This document shows, one piece after another, positions 43,642-53,522 of a stretch of 64,000 nt of DNA (positions are counted from its first letter, which is position 1; the number at the start of each line of letters is the position of its first letter). The DNA is from Sphingobacteriaceae bacterium. GTDB taxonomy: Bacteria > Bacteroidota > Bacteroidia > B-17B0 > Aurantibacillaceae. A program made the position numbers and the translations under genes. Under the pieces are notes generated by a model. The model did not search any database. It saw nothing but the letters and a program-made list of their open reading frames with translations, and had not been told where the DNA came from. Location: positions 5,518,001 through 5,582,000 of the forward strand of contig NVQB01000001.1 of assembly GCA_002319075.1 (NCBI GenBank). The letters are read 5' to 3'.

Positions 43642-44664
43642 TTATTTCAAAGGTATAGTTATCTCTACAACTACCAAATCGTTTGCTTCGTGTATTGAAA
43701 TTTTTCCGGCGGAACCATAAAGTAATTCTAACCGTAAGATAGAATTTTTAAATCCTACACCGGTTAAGGGTGTTTCAGAATTGATTTTCCCGCTGTTCGA
43801 CACCTGGATTTTAAGTTTCTGTTCCTCCTTAAAAGCTTCTATGAGTATTTGTCCGCCACCCGGCAGGCGTGATATTCCGTGCTTAATAGCATTCTCTACC
43901 TGCGATTGAATAATAAAAGGTGGAATAAAGGCACTGCTTATATTTTCTTCAATTTTAAACGTGTAATTCAAACGTTCTTCGTAACGGATCTGTTCAAGGT
44001 TTAAATAGTCTTTTACCAGAGCAATTTCGTCCTTCAAAAAAATTTCTTTGCTTTTATCCATCAGTAAAGTGTTACGCAAAATATTGGATAATTGTGTGAC
44101 CGCTGTTTTGGCATTCGTAGGATTTTCGTCAATTAAAGCGCGAATACTGTTCATACAATTAAAAATAAAATGGGGATTTAACTGGGCTTTTAAACTGTTA
44201 AGTTCCGACTCTCTGCTTGCAGCCAAATAACGTAAAGAATTAATCTCTGCACGTTTGTAGTTTTGAAAATACTGGAATCCAAAATAAATAATATTCCATA
44301 AACTGAAAACCACTGTAAAATCAGTAATAGATGTCGATATGGAAAGAAAATCGGGCCAGGAATCGAGGAGGCCGAATAAAACGAATAAGGTAGAAAAAAT
44401 TAAAAAGAAGATAACCGCTTTGACGAGGCTGAACAAAACGATGCAGATTAACTGGAGGGAAATGCGAAGTTCCAGAATTTTCTGACGGATAATAAAATTC
44501 CGGTAAAAATGCGAAATGGCAATGCCAATAGGCAGCATTAAGAAATAAATGAGGTATTCTTTAAAACTGGACTGGTAGCTTAATCCGAAAAAAACGGAAT
44601 TAACGATGATATAAAAAGACCAGCCGAAAATCTGGCAGTACCAATAAATTGAAGACTTTTTCAT
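43642..44664 (-). CDS. LytS-type sensor histidine kinase (second pair)
   Basis: This 340-residue protein has four predicted membrane helices in residues about 10-140 without an extracytoplasmic domain. The His_kinase domain has LNPHFIFNCMNSIRALI (phospho-His near 180), and the ATP lid region has FIIQSQVENAIKHGISRLPGGGQ and 'TGVGFKNSILRLELLYG'. Without a large sensor domain it probably senses a membrane state or a partner protein. It is transcribed ahead of the LytTR gene. Confidence 0.92.
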   Translation of the reverse strand: MKKSSIYWYCQIFGWSFYIIVNSVFFGLSYQSSFKEYLIYFLMLPIGIAISHFYRNFIIRQKILELRISLQLICIVLFSLVKAVIFFLIFSTLFVLFGLLDSWPDFLSISTSITDFTVVFSLWNIIYFGFQYFQNYKRAEINSLRYLAASRESELNSLKAQLNPHFIFNCMNSIRALIDENPTNAKTAVTQLSNILRNTLLMDKSKEIFLKDEIALVKDYLNLEQIRYEERLNYTFKIEENISSAFIPPFIIQSQVENAIKHGISRLPGGGQILIEAFKEEQKLKIQVSNSGKINSETPLTGVGFKNSILRLELLYGSAGKISIHEANDLVVVEITIPLK

Positions 44665-44696
44665 TCAGCTAATTAACAGCTCAATGTACTAATAAA

Positions 44697-46034
44697 TCAG
44701 TTAGCAGAAATTACCCAGTCGTTTTCAAATTTACAAAGATATTCCTGGTCGAGTTTTATGTAAGTGATTTTAGACCGTTTTTTAATCCACTCTTTTACAA
44801 TTTCCTGTTTCTTAACCTGGTTTGCCATTGCTGAAATTCTTTGGTAATCGTCTTTCATATTAGCTCTGTGCGGATCAATTCTGTTTTTAAGCTTTAAGAT
44901 CCTATACCCTGCTCTTCCATCCTGGGTTGAAAATTGCATCGGGTTACTAAACTCACCAATTTGCATGCTATTAAAAGTCGCGATCAGATTTTTATCGATC
45001 TGGCTTAAAGTTTCGTTATCAAACTTGGTAGAAGCATTTGAAGGGTTGATCATTAAACCGGCGTTTTGTTTTGTCTCCTCGTCATCACTGAATTTTTTTA
45101 CAGCATCTTCAAAACTAATGGTTCCGGCCTTTATAGCATCGTGTATAGAGTCTAACTGCTTTTTACACTTGAAAAAATCTTCATTGCTCATCTTTGGCAT
45201 CACAAGTACGTGACGCACCGATACCATTTCTCCCTTACGTTGTTCGAGTTGAATAAAATGGTAACCATAAGCTGTTTCAAAAACATTGGAGATCTCCCCT
45301 TTCTTTAAACGAAAAGCAACAGCTTCAAAAGCAGGATCCATTACCCCACGTCCAAATTCATAGTGCCCGCCGTCCTTTGCTGAACCCGGATCTTCGCTGT
45401 ATAAACGCGCAATGGTGCTGATACTAACTTCACCTTTAACCACACGTTGACGGTAAGATTCAAGGCTTTCACGCGCATCCAGTCTGGCTTCAGAACTAAA
45501 AGTAGGACGCTTAACGAGTTGCTGAAGTTCCACTTCCGACTCAATTAGGGGCAGGCTATCTATAGGAATGGTATTAAAAAATAAACGTACTTCGGCTGGT
45601 GTTAATTTCGCATCGCCGGTAATTTTGCCATTCATTTTCTCGGCAACCAATTGTTCCTGGATATCCGGTTTTAACTCGTCACGCATTACATTGGTACGCT
45701 TGCCATAAAAAGCCTCCATTTTTTCTTCACTGCCAAACTGTTGAACAAAATAATTCATACGGCGCGTTAATTCTGTTTCCACTTCGGCATCCGACACTAC
45801 CACACTATCTCTGTCTGCCTGGGCAACCAGGAGTTTTTGAAAAACCAACATCTCGAAAGCATTGCATTTATCAAGCGGTGCGCCCTGGTTTTCGCGCTCC
45901 ACCATACTGTTCTGAAGATCACTCAAAAGAATAGGGTATTTGGCAACAACGCCTATAACTTTATCAATAGGTTGCTGAGCTTTGAAAATTAAAGCTGACA
46001 AGGCGAGCAGGAGGGTGAATCTGAATTTTAACAT
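44697..46034 (-). CDS. SurA-like periplasmic peptidyl-prolyl isomerase
   Basis: This 445-residue protein has a signal peptide and a SurA N-terminal helical domain (KVIGVVAKYPILLSDLQNSM). A first PpiC parvulin domain lies at about 175-275 (LYSEDPGSAKDGGHYEFGRGVMDPAFEAVAFRLKKGEISNVFETAYGYHFIQL), and a second, weaker one at about 280-390 (VSVRHVLVMPKM). SurA-type chaperones fold outer-membrane barrels on their way to BAM. Its neighbourhood with porQ and TolC/RND genes agrees with envelope work. Confidence 0.9.
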   Translation of the reverse strand: MLKFRFTLLLALSALIFKAQQPIDKVIGVVAKYPILLSDLQNSMVERENQGAPLDKCNAFEMLVFQKLLVAQADRDSVVVSDAEVETELTRRMNYFVQQFGSEEKMEAFYGKRTNVMRDELKPDIQEQLVAEKMNGKITGDAKLTPAEVRLFFNTIPIDSLPLIESEVELQQLVKRPTFSSEARLDARESLESYRQRVVKGEVSISTIARLYSEDPGSAKDGGHYEFGRGVMDPAFEAVAFRLKKGEISNVFETAYGYHFIQLEQRKGEMVSVRHVLVMPKMSNEDFFKCKKQLDSIHDAIKAGTISFEDAVKKFSDDEETKQNAGLMINPSNASTKFDNETLSQIDKNLIATFNSMQIGEFSNPMQFSTQDGRAGYRILKLKNRIDPHRANMKDDYQRISAMANQVKKQEIVKEWIKKRSKITYIKLDQEYLCKFENDWVISAN

Positions 46035-46248
46035 GCGTGGTAAATTTACTTAAAATATAAGAGCTTTAGAGCTGCGTTTTCTTAAAATTTTATAAGTTTT
46101 AAGGCTAAGACGGGCGGAAGAACTGAAAAGTTACAGGAACTTACAACTTAACAGGTGTGCTGAAAAAACCGCCGGGATCATCTGAACTCTTGACTAGCTT
46201 TCTGCAATGCCGAGACACTGTATATTAAAAATAATCCATCATTTGAAA

Positions 46249-47577
46249 TTACTTCACCAGACTTCCATTGACCCGCAGCAACTCGGCCTCGGCTACCTTA
46301 ATAGCATAGAGAGCGTTGATATAACGAACCTGTGCGTCTTCGAGATTTTTTTGCGTTTCGATGGTTTCTAACAGATTAGCCTTACCCACTTTATAGCGTT
46401 CTAAGGAAATAGTTTGCACTTCTTTTGAATCGGCAAGATTCTGTCTTTCCATGCTTACAATTTGCTGATTCAATAAATAGGAACGGTAACTCACGTAAAC
46501 AAGTCCATCTATCTGCAATTGTGTTTGCTCGGTAAAATAACGCTGATTTAATGCTTGTATACTGCGTTCTTTCACGAGCCTGTTATTTTTGTTACCATTA
46601 AAAATTAACCAGCTGGCACTAATACCGCCGTTTAAACCATTCTGACGGTTTAAGAATACGATACCGGCCTGACTTTGGTTTCGTGTAAAAACATAAGCTC
46701 CATTTACCTGGATTAAAGGAATGTTTGCTGAGCGTGCTTCTCTTATGGTTTGGCCGAATATGAGTTCATTTTGTTTGGAAATAAGAACAGAGGAGTTGCT
46801 TTGTGTAACGTTTTTCTTCAGATCATCAAGATTCGGATTGTAATTTACACTTATAGAATCTGTGGTTTGATAATCAGTGTCGGCCGGACGGGCTATAAGC
46901 GTATTCAATTGAACTTTGGCATTCAACAGCTCCAGTTCTAACTGAATAATTTCGCTCTTCGCTTTATTTTCGTCAGATCGGGAGAGTAAAACATCTACTT
47001 TAGAATCAGAACCGATCTCTAGCTTTAACTCTGCAATTTTGCGGCGTTCCTGGTAAATCTCTAAATTTTGTTTTGCGGCTTTCAGCAACTCTTTTGTTTT
47101 TACGATATTAAAATAAGTAACGATCACATCGTAAACAGTATTCTCCATTTGTTGTTTTAGCTGGATAGCTGAAAGTCCTTCGTTTAATTCGAGGCGTTTT
47201 TTAATGGCGAACATTTTAAATCCGTCAAACACATTCCAGGCAGCGTTGATAGAGGCGCCCGTTGCATTGGTCTGGGCCCCTGTTCTATCCTGCACTACGC
47301 CTGTATTAAATACCTGGTGTGAATTCAGAGTGGCGAGATTTAAATTCGCTAAAGCGGTAACGGTTGGCGACATGCCGGCATTACCCAAATTGTTTTGTGC
47401 TTTTGCAATTTCCTGGTTGCCTTTTACAATAAGCACAGAGTAGTTTTTTTCGAGAGCTAATTTAATCGCTTCATCTACCGTGAGTTTATCTTGTGCTTGT
47501 GAAGCAAATGCAAACAAAAAACAAACGCATACCAGTGTTATCGTTCGTTTTGTAGTATGTAAACAACTCTTAAGCAT
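46249..47577 (-). CDS. TolC-family outer-membrane efflux channel (system 1)
   Basis: This 442-residue protein has a signal peptide and two OEP repeats of long coiled-coil helices (KLTVDEAIKLALEKNYSVLIVKGNQEIAKAQ; LVKERSIQALNQRYFTEQTQLQIDGLVYVSYRSYLLNQQI; ETIETQKNLEDAQVRYINALY). It forms the outer-membrane tunnel of a tripartite pump. It overlaps the end of the pump gene by 8 bases and closes the MarR-adaptor-pump-TolC operon. The 214 bases before the SurA gene show nothing distinct. Confidence 0.93.
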   Translation of the reverse strand: MLKSCLHTTKRTITLVCVCFLFAFASQAQDKLTVDEAIKLALEKNYSVLIVKGNQEIAKAQNNLGNAGMSPTVTALANLNLATLNSHQVFNTGVVQDRTGAQTNATGASINAAWNVFDGFKMFAIKKRLELNEGLSAIQLKQQMENTVYDVIVTYFNIVKTKELLKAAKQNLEIYQERRKIAELKLEIGSDSKVDVLLSRSDENKAKSEIIQLELELLNAKVQLNTLIARPADTDYQTTDSISVNYNPNLDDLKKNVTQSNSSVLISKQNELIFGQTIREARSANIPLIQVNGAYVFTRNQSQAGIVFLNRQNGLNGGISASWLIFNGNKNNRLVKERSIQALNQRYFTEQTQLQIDGLVYVSYRSYLLNQQIVSMERQNLADSKEVQTISLERYKVGKANLLETIETQKNLEDAQVRYINALYAIKVAEAELLRVNGSLVK

Positions 47578-50500
47578 GTGGTTTAATTTCTTCGTTATTC
47601 TTCGGTTTGTCTTTTATCATAAAGGAATAGATAGCTGGAATCACAAACAGTGTGAGGATCATTGATAACAACAAACCGCCAATGATCACAATCCCCATGC
47701 CCATTCTACTCTTTGAACCCGCACCCAAAGCCATAGCAATGGGCAAGGCACCGAGGATGGTAGCAAGACTGGTCATTAAAATCGGACGCATACGGGCAGT
47801 GGAAGCCTCAATAAGAGCTTCTCCCACGGGCATACCTCTTTCTCTTAACTGATTTGTAAATTCAATAATTAAAATCCCATTCTTTGTTACCAGTCCGATT
47901 AGCATGATCATTCCAATCTGGCTAAAAATATTTAAGGTTTGATTAAAATACCACAATGAAAAAACAGCTCCTGAAAGGGCCATGGGTACAGTGATCATAA
48001 TAATTAAAGGCTCTACAAAACTTTCAAATTGTGCAGCCAGTAATAAATAAATTAAAACCAATGCTAAAGCAAAGGCAAAGAAAATATTAGAAGAACTTTC
48101 TGCATAGTCACGTGAAGCGCCTGTTAAGGAGGTTGTGAAACTATCATCCAACACCTGGGCTGCAATTTTATTCATCTCGTCAATTCCATCTCCAATAGTT
48201 TTACCAGGAGCCAAACCTGCAGTAATGGTAGCAGACTGGTACCTGTTGTAGTGATACAATTGAGGTGGACTACTGCGCTCAACAACGGTAACAACATTAT
48301 CCAGTTGAATCATTTCTCCACTGGCATTACGCACGAAAAGATCCTGGATATCGCGTGGATCGTCTCTGCTCTCGCGGGTTACCTGACCTAAAACCTGGTA
48401 TTGTTTATCTCCTTTTATATAGTATCCGAAACGCTGGCCACTTAAAGCGAGCTGAATGGTTTGTGCCACATCAGCAATGGAAACACCCATTGTTCTTGCT
48501 TTATCGCGGTTGATCTCAATTACCAACTCGGGCTTATTAAATTTTAAATTAACGTCTACCTGACCACCAAATACAGGGTTTTTGCTGGCCAGCTCCATAA
48601 ATTGCGGAAGTTTTTCACGCAGTTTCCCGAAGTTTTGTGTTTGCAATACAAATGCTACAGGTAAAGTACCGCGGGGTCCGCCGCCGGAAGTAATAGATTG
48701 TTCCTGGATAACAAAGACGCGACCTTCAGGAAATTGTCCTACGTTTTTATTAATGGCGGCAGCTATTTGCGCCTGCGATCTTTCTCTATGATCAGACTCT
48801 GTTAAAGCGAGACGTACAAATCCTGTGTTTACCGCACCTGAACCGGCAAAGCCCGGTGCAGTAACAGTTAAGGCTACTGCTTTTTCAGGAACAGAATCGG
48901 AAATAAATCCCGAGATCCTGTCTATTAAAGCGTCGGTAGCTTCGAAGGAAGTTCCTTCGGGGGCTGTTACTTGCAGTCTGAGCCAGTTGCGGTCTTCCAA
49001 GGGAGAAAGCTCCGACTGTAATTGAGACCCGAAAAAGAAGATCGCGCCAAAAGAAGCTGCAATGATAATTATAGCCCACCATCTTTTTTGAAGAAAATTG
49101 GTAACTGTTTTTTTAAACCAGGCATCCAGACCAACAAAGAAAGGTTCGGTCATATGATAAAACTTACTTTTTTTAGTCGGGTCTTTTTTAACCAGCTTTG
49201 CATTCAGCATGGGTGTTAGGGTAAGTGAAACAAAAGCAGAAATAATAACGGCTCCCGCAATTACCACACCAAACTCACGAAAGAGACGTCCAACAAATCC
49301 TTCTAAAAAGATAACCGGCATAAATACTGCTGCCAGCGTTAAGGAAGTAATAATAACTGCCATGTAAATCTCCCTTGTGCCTTCAATTGCCGCCTCTGTG
49401 GGCTTCATACCTTTTTCAATTTTTTTGAAAATATTTTCGGTTACAACTATTCCATCATCCACTACCAAACCAGTTGCAAGCACAATTGCTAAAAGCGTCA
49501 ATACATTTATAGAGTAATCCATAATGTACATAATAAAAAAAGCGCCAATCAAAGAAACCGGAATATCTATTAAAGGACGAAAAGCAATTAACCAATCCCT
49601 GAAAAATAAAAAGATGATGAGGATTACCAATATCAAAGCGATGATGAGTGTTTCCTGAACTTCTACAATGGATTTCTTAATAAACCTTGTATTGTCCAGA
49701 GCAATGTTCACATGGTAATCTTTCGGCAACTCCTTTTTAAGCAATTCGTAACGTTTGTAAAACTCTTTTGAAATATCGATGTAATTAGCTCCGGGCTGCG
49801 GCACAAGTCCAAGTCCCACCATGGGAACTCCAGAGTCTTTTAAAATCGTCTCTTCATTTTCTGCCCCCTGCTCTACCAGTGCCACATCTCTTAAACGCAC
49901 AATGTTGCTGGCATCTTCTTTAATGATCATGGCCTCAAACTCCGGCACTGTTGACAATCTACCGATTGTATTTACCGTAAGCTCTGTGGCGTTACCAGCA
50001 ATTTTACCTGATGGAAGATCCACGTTTTCGCGATCTAATGCCAGTTTCACATCGAGTGGCGTTAAATTATAAGCCGCAAGTTTATCGGGATGCAGGCGGA
50101 TGCGCATCGAAAAGCGGCGTTGTCCCCAGATCTGCACCAAGCTTACCCCTGAAATTGTCTGAAGATTTTGAGCGATCACATTTTCGGCATAATCACTCAC
50201 TTCTAATAACGAACGGGAATCGCTCAACAATGTCATGGAAATAATGGCATCTGAGTTAGCGTCTGCTTTAGATACAACGGGCGGTGCATCGATATCCTGT
50301 GGCAATTGTCGTAAGGCTTGCGAAACCTTATCCCTCACATCGTTGGCAGCAGCTTCAAGATTGGCTCCTAAATTAAATTCTACGGTTATAATACTCGACC
50401 CCTGGTTTGAGGAAGCTGAGATAGAACGTATCCCGTCGATACCATTGATGGCTTTTTCAAGAGGTTCGGTGATCTGCGACTGTATAACGTCGGCATTGGC

Positions 50501-50659
50501 CCCGGTATAATTGGTGCGAACTGTAATAACAGGTGGATCGATGGATGGGAATTCGCGCACGCCGAGGTAATTGTAACCAATAGCACCAAAGAGCACAATG
50601 ATTACTGACATTACTACTGCTAAAACCGGGCGCTTTACGCTTAACGAAGCTATATCCAT
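47570..50659 (-). CDS. RND efflux pump permease, HAE1 type (system 1)
   Basis: This 1029-residue protein has the AcrB/MexB layout: 12 transmembrane helices, two large periplasmic loops, and the proton-relay pair Asp-Asp in GLVVDDGIVVTENIF of TM4. The N-terminus SLSVKRPVLAVVMSVIIVLFGAIGY and the C-terminal TSLATILGALPIAMALGAGSKSRMGMGIVIIGG are typical HAE1. It exports hydrophobic compounds using the proton gradient. It overlaps the adaptor stop by one base and the TolC start by 8, so translation is coupled. Confidence 0.95.
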   Translation of the reverse strand: MDIASLSVKRPVLAVVMSVIIVLFGAIGYNYLGVREFPSIDPPVITVRTNYTGANADVIQSQITEPLEKAINGIDGIRSISASSNQGSSIITVEFNLGANLEAAANDVRDKVSQALRQLPQDIDAPPVVSKADANSDAIISMTLLSDSRSLLEVSDYAENVIAQNLQTISGVSLVQIWGQRRFSMRIRLHPDKLAAYNLTPLDVKLALDRENVDLPSGKIAGNATELTVNTIGRLSTVPEFEAMIIKEDASNIVRLRDVALVEQGAENEETILKDSGVPMVGLGLVPQPGANYIDISKEFYKRYELLKKELPKDYHVNIALDNTRFIKKSIVEVQETLIIALILVILIIFLFFRDWLIAFRPLIDIPVSLIGAFFIMYIMDYSINVLTLLAIVLATGLVVDDGIVVTENIFKKIEKGMKPTEAAIEGTREIYMAVIITSLTLAAVFMPVIFLEGFVGRLFREFGVVIAGAVIISAFVSLTLTPMLNAKLVKKDPTKKSKFYHMTEPFFVGLDAWFKKTVTNFLQKRWWAIIIIAASFGAIFFFGSQLQSELSPLEDRNWLRLQVTAPEGTSFEATDALIDRISGFISDSVPEKAVALTVTAPGFAGSGAVNTGFVRLALTESDHRERSQAQIAAAINKNVGQFPEGRVFVIQEQSITSGGGPRGTLPVAFVLQTQNFGKLREKLPQFMELASKNPVFGGQVDVNLKFNKPELVIEINRDKARTMGVSIADVAQTIQLALSGQRFGYYIKGDKQYQVLGQVTRESRDDPRDIQDLFVRNASGEMIQLDNVVTVVERSSPPQLYHYNRYQSATITAGLAPGKTIGDGIDEMNKIAAQVLDDSFTTSLTGASRDYAESSSNIFFAFALALVLIYLLLAAQFESFVEPLIIMITVPMALSGAVFSLWYFNQTLNIFSQIGMIMLIGLVTKNGILIIEFTNQLRERGMPVGEALIEASTARMRPILMTSLATILGALPIAMALGAGSKSRMGMGIVIIGGLLLSMILTLFVIPAIYSFMIKDKPKNNEEIKPHA

Positions 50660-51726
50660 TAGTTAACCGCTTTTAGTAATTTAAGTTTAGAATCTTTTTT
50701 TACAGAGAGTAAACCCGTTGTAATAACGGTGTCTCCCGGTGCAAGGCCCTTAACTATTTCGATCTTATCATCGGTTCTAACACCAATGTCTACAAGCACT
50801 TCGGTAGCCACACCACCCCGGCTTACGAAAACTTTTTGTCCTTTTAAAATAGCTATCACCGCCTGGGTTGGAACCATTAAAGCATTGTTGGTTTGCCCCA
50901 TATTTACAAAAACTTTTACAAAGCTTCCTGGATAAAAAGTTTCTGAACCATTGTACATGGCCCTGGCTTTTATTGTTTTGGTTATTTCGTCAACACGTGG
51001 CTCTATAGCATAGATTGTTGCAGAAAATGTTTTTTGAGAGTTTAAATTGTCGTTAGAAAAATTAACATGAATTCCTTTTTTAAAAAGCGCATTGTATTTT
51101 TCAGGAATAGAAAATTCGACATAAAGCGGCTGCAGTTGAATAAGAGAAGCTATGGGAGTAGTAAGACTTACAAAGGACCCGGGACTAATATTTTTAAGTC
51201 CAATTACACCGCTAAAGGGAGCCGTAATGTTTGTTTTTGCAAGCTGGGCTTCTATGTATGCCTGGTCAGCTTTAAAACCTGCCAGTTCGTTTTCCTGCAT
51301 ATCAAATTCTTCCTGGCTGATGCCATTAATACCTAAAAGCTTTTTAAGGCGCTCTAATTTTTGCTCAGATAATTTTAATTGCGTTTTTGTTTTTAAAAGT
51401 TGAGCTTCCAAATCAGAACTATTAAGTTTCACCAGGAGATCTCCTTTATTTACAGATTCACCTTCTTTAAAATTTACAGAGATTATTTTACCGTTTACTT
51501 CCGGCAGAATATCGATCTGGTTAAAAGCGCCTATTTTACCGGTTGTATAGATATCGTTATTAAAAGATGTAGCTTTTGTAACGTAATAATTTACGGCTAT
51601 AGGAATATTTTTTCTTTCCTGTGGTGTTAAAACTTTCTCTTGTTTTTTTGAGAAGAAAAGAAATTTGGATCCTATGAGCAGTGCTATAACAACAACAATA
51701 ATGAGCCAGTTAGGTATTTTTTTCAT
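50659..51726 (-). CDS. RND efflux periplasmic adaptor (system 1)
   Basis: This 355-residue membrane-fusion protein has an N-terminal membrane anchor (LIIVVVIALLIGSKFLFF) and a lipoyl/barrel-sandwich half (GKIISVNFKEGESVNKGDLLVKLNSSDLE). A short coiled coil follows, then the second lipoyl half (TNITAPFSGVIGLKNISPGSFV), a beta-barrel and a membrane-proximal domain. It joins the pump to TolC. It starts 10 bases behind the MarR stop. Confidence 0.93.
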   Translation of the reverse strand: MKKIPNWLIIVVVIALLIGSKFLFFSKKQEKVLTPQERKNIPIAVNYYVTKATSFNNDIYTTGKIGAFNQIDILPEVNGKIISVNFKEGESVNKGDLLVKLNSSDLEAQLLKTKTQLKLSEQKLERLKKLLGINGISQEEFDMQENELAGFKADQAYIEAQLAKTNITAPFSGVIGLKNISPGSFVSLTTPIASLIQLQPLYVEFSIPEKYNALFKKGIHVNFSNDNLNSQKTFSATIYAIEPRVDEITKTIKARAMYNGSETFYPGSFVKVFVNMGQTNNALMVPTQAVIAILKGQKVFVSRGGVATEVLVDIGVRTDDKIEIVKGLAPGDTVITTGLLSVKKDSKLKLLKAVN

Positions 51727-51736
51727 GAGGGAAAAC

Positions 51737-52285
51737 TTAATTTTTGTGCGTGCTTTTTTGTGCTTTCAATTTTGTTATCGAAAGACTGCGGTTATTTTTT
51801 GAGAGCGTTCTTGTTTTTTTATAATTAAACTGCAGATCATTTCCGGGTAATAATTTTAAATTTTCCGACAATGTAGACAGTACTCTTGTGAAAGCTATCC
51901 TGTCCTGTTTGGTAATAGTAGAAAAGATTTGCTCGTCAATTTCATCGAAAGACTTAACGATTTCAGCCGTATACTTTTGTCCTTTTTTCGTTAAAATAAC
52001 AATGTGTTCTCGGCGGTCTTCAGTATTTATTTCCCGCAAAACATAGCCTGCTTTAATGAGGTAATCCAGCACCTTCACCATGGCCGTTTTATCAATTGCC
52101 AGATGATTGCAAATAAATTGCTGACTGCAACCGTTGTTTTCGTTTAAAAAATAAAGAACGGAGAAATACCTCTCTATTTCAAGATCCTCAAGACTTTTAC
52201 TTAAAACACCAAAATAAAGCTTTGAAAGAATCAGCGCCCTTGTACCCACGGGAATATCTTTATTTTTTCTCAGTTTAGAGTGCAC
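51737..52285 (-). CDS. MarR-family regulator of efflux system 1
   Basis: This 182-residue winged-helix protein has 'SLEDLEIERYFSVLYFLNENNGCSQQFICNHLAIDKTAMVKVLDYLIKAGYVLREINTEDRREHIVILTKKGQKYTAEI', the MarR recognition helix and wing, with 'D-R-R' at the wing tip. A basic tail of about 30 residues extends past the fold. It starts at a GTG (52285). As first gene of the efflux operon it most likely represses the operon until a drug-like ligand binds. Confidence 0.9.
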   Translation of the reverse strand: MHSKLRKNKDIPVGTRALILSKLYFGVLSKSLEDLEIERYFSVLYFLNENNGCSQQFICNHLAIDKTAMVKVLDYLIKAGYVLREINTEDRREHIVILTKKGQKYTAEIVKSFDEIDEQIFSTITKQDRIAFTRVLSTLSENLKLLPGNDLQFNYKKTRTLSKNNRSLSITKLKAQKSTHKN

Positions 52286-52463
52286 CGTTTCATCTTAAAA
52301 TAGTTTGTAAATGTAACCAATATTAAAAGCCAGGGGCTTGATTTAAGGCTTTTTAACGCTAGTACGGATTATTATTTTACATTGAATCTTTAATTTACAA
52401 AACATGCCTTTTTACATTTTTTATTTCGATTTAATTTTATAATAACTGTTCGTTTACGGGCAT

Positions 52464-52493
52464 AAAAAAACCTCAGGATGAGAAACCCTGAGG
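52464..52493 (-). terminator. Terminator of the small His-rich protein gene
   Basis: CCTCAGG and CCCTGAGG form a GC-rich stem. Read on the minus strand it is followed by a run of seven T. It lies 20 bases after the stop of the 58-residue gene. Confidence 0.8.
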
Positions 52494-52512
52494 AGTGATA
52501 GTTTAATTTAAA

Positions 52513-52689
52513 CTAGTTTTGTGAAGCGCCTACTTTATGCATTTCGCTGCATGCCGCCCCTGTTCTGTGATCTTGCCAATGGTTGTGCATGCCTCTGCCG
52601 CAGTGGCGCGGACCAATAAAAGCCATTAAACTTCCGAAAGTCAGTGCCATACTGGCCACAAACACTGCTATTTTTGTTCCTCTTTTCAT
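52513..52689 (-). CDS. 58-residue exported His/Cys-containing peptide
   Basis: The ATG at 52689 opens 58 codons: an N-terminal hydrophobic signal (KIAVFVASMALTFGSLMAFIG), then 'PRHCGRGMHNHWQDHRTGAACSEMHK'. It has five His, two Cys and three Met in the last 30 residues, a metal-binding look. It lies 16 bases behind the next upstream gene (52706) and has its own terminator, which supports it being real. No family is recognised. Confidence 0.65.
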   Translation of the reverse strand: MKRGTKIAVFVASMALTFGSLMAFIGPRHCGRGMHNHWQDHRTGAACSEMHKVGASQN

Positions 52690-52705
52690 TGTTCAATTTT
52701 TAAAA

Positions 52706-53059
52706 TTAAAAATTTGTTGTTTTATTTTTTTCTTCTGTTCCAAAGTTTTCCGAACCACCTTTGTAGTGTGGGCCGCAACGGTGTCCGTACTTTTCCATGA
52801 AGGCCTTACGATCATCTTCACTCATGTTATTGAATTTCTGAGCATAGGCATAACGCCATTGGTGACGGTGCCTGCCTCCTCCCATAAGACGGAAAATAGA
52901 TTTAAGAAGGAAAAGAACTACCAGCACTTTTAAAATTATAAAAGGCATCATAAAAAGTAGTACTCCCGCAAGAATACCGGCTAACACTGTTTTTAAAATT
53001 TGTTTTGTACTCATAACTTTTGTTTTTAGACTATTGTCTTCGTGAATCTGCGATTTCAT
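52706..53059 (-). CDS. Small membrane protein with His-rich 'NMSEDDR' tail
   Basis: This 117-residue protein (or 102 from the inner Met at 53014) has a hydrophobic stretch 'LKTVLAGILAGVLLFMMPFIILKVLVVLFLLKSIF', then 'GGGRHRHQWRYAYAQKFNNMSEDDRKAFMEKYGHRCGPHYKGG'. The tail shares its pattern (N-M-S-E-[DE]-[DE]-R-x-x-[FA]) with the product at 53195, so the two are paralogues or co-evolved parts. The His and Cys content suggests metal sensing or resistance; that is inference. It forms a transcription unit with the 58-residue gene. Confidence 0.6.
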   Translation of the reverse strand: MKSQIHEDNSLKTKVMSTKQILKTVLAGILAGVLLFMMPFIILKVLVVLFLLKSIFRLMGGGRHRHQWRYAYAQKFNNMSEDDRKAFMEKYGHRCGPHYKGGSENFGTEEKNKTTNF

Positions 53060-53163
53060 TTTATTTGTTTTTTTAGTTTGGGAAGGTTTACTGAAGCGCT
53101 TCAGAAGGCCTTCTATAATAGGAAGACGAGCAAGATGTATTTTTACTTTAATTATTTGAAAAT

Positions 53164-53190
53164 AAAAAAGCCAGTCCTAAAACTGGCTTA
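53164..53190 (-). terminator. Terminator behind the sigma-factor pair
   Basis: Read on the minus strand AAGCCAGT and ACTGGCTT form a stem followed by TTTTTTATT. It lies just after the stop of the 53195 gene, so the 53059-52513 genes probably have their own promoter or depend on read-through. Confidence 0.75.
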
Positions 53191-53194
53191 TCAT

Positions 53195-53518
53195 TTATTT
53201 CCTTGAGCAACGCTCTTTCCATTGCTCACGGAATTTCTCACGCTCCTCTTCGCTCATGTTCATCATTTTTTGTCTCCAGGGCGGTCCACCTCTATGCCCC
53301 GGTCCGGTCCGCCCTCTTCGAAAACCGCCGAATAAGATCCGGCAAAGGATCAACAGCCCTGCTGCCTGCAAATAAGTAAGAGTACCTACTCCACTTACTA
53401 CCGGTGGCAAAATGGCGTTCCACAAAAACATAACCGCTAAGCCGCCGGCAGCCACAAAGGCCAGTCCGAAGAGTGGAAACATAAAAAATCTTCTTTGTTT
53501 AAATCCTCTGTTTATCAT
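53195..53518 (-). CDS. Small membrane protein downstream of the ECF sigma factor
   Basis: This 107-residue protein has two hydrophobic helices (FMFPLFGLAFVAAGGLAVMFLW; LTYLQAAGLLILCRILFGGF). A basic linker 'RRGRTGPGHRGGPPWRQKMMNMSEEEREKFREQWKERCSRK' follows. It starts 4 bases behind the sigma gene, which is where anti-sigma factors usually lie. It has the membrane helices but no recognised anti-sigma (ZAS) motif. It may be the regulator of that sigma factor or its main output. Confidence 0.65.
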   Translation of the reverse strand: MINRGFKQRRFFMFPLFGLAFVAAGGLAVMFLWNAILPPVVSGVGTLTYLQAAGLLILCRILFGGFRRGRTGPGHRGGPPWRQKMMNMSEEEREKFREQWKERCSRK

Positions 53519-53522
53519 TTTA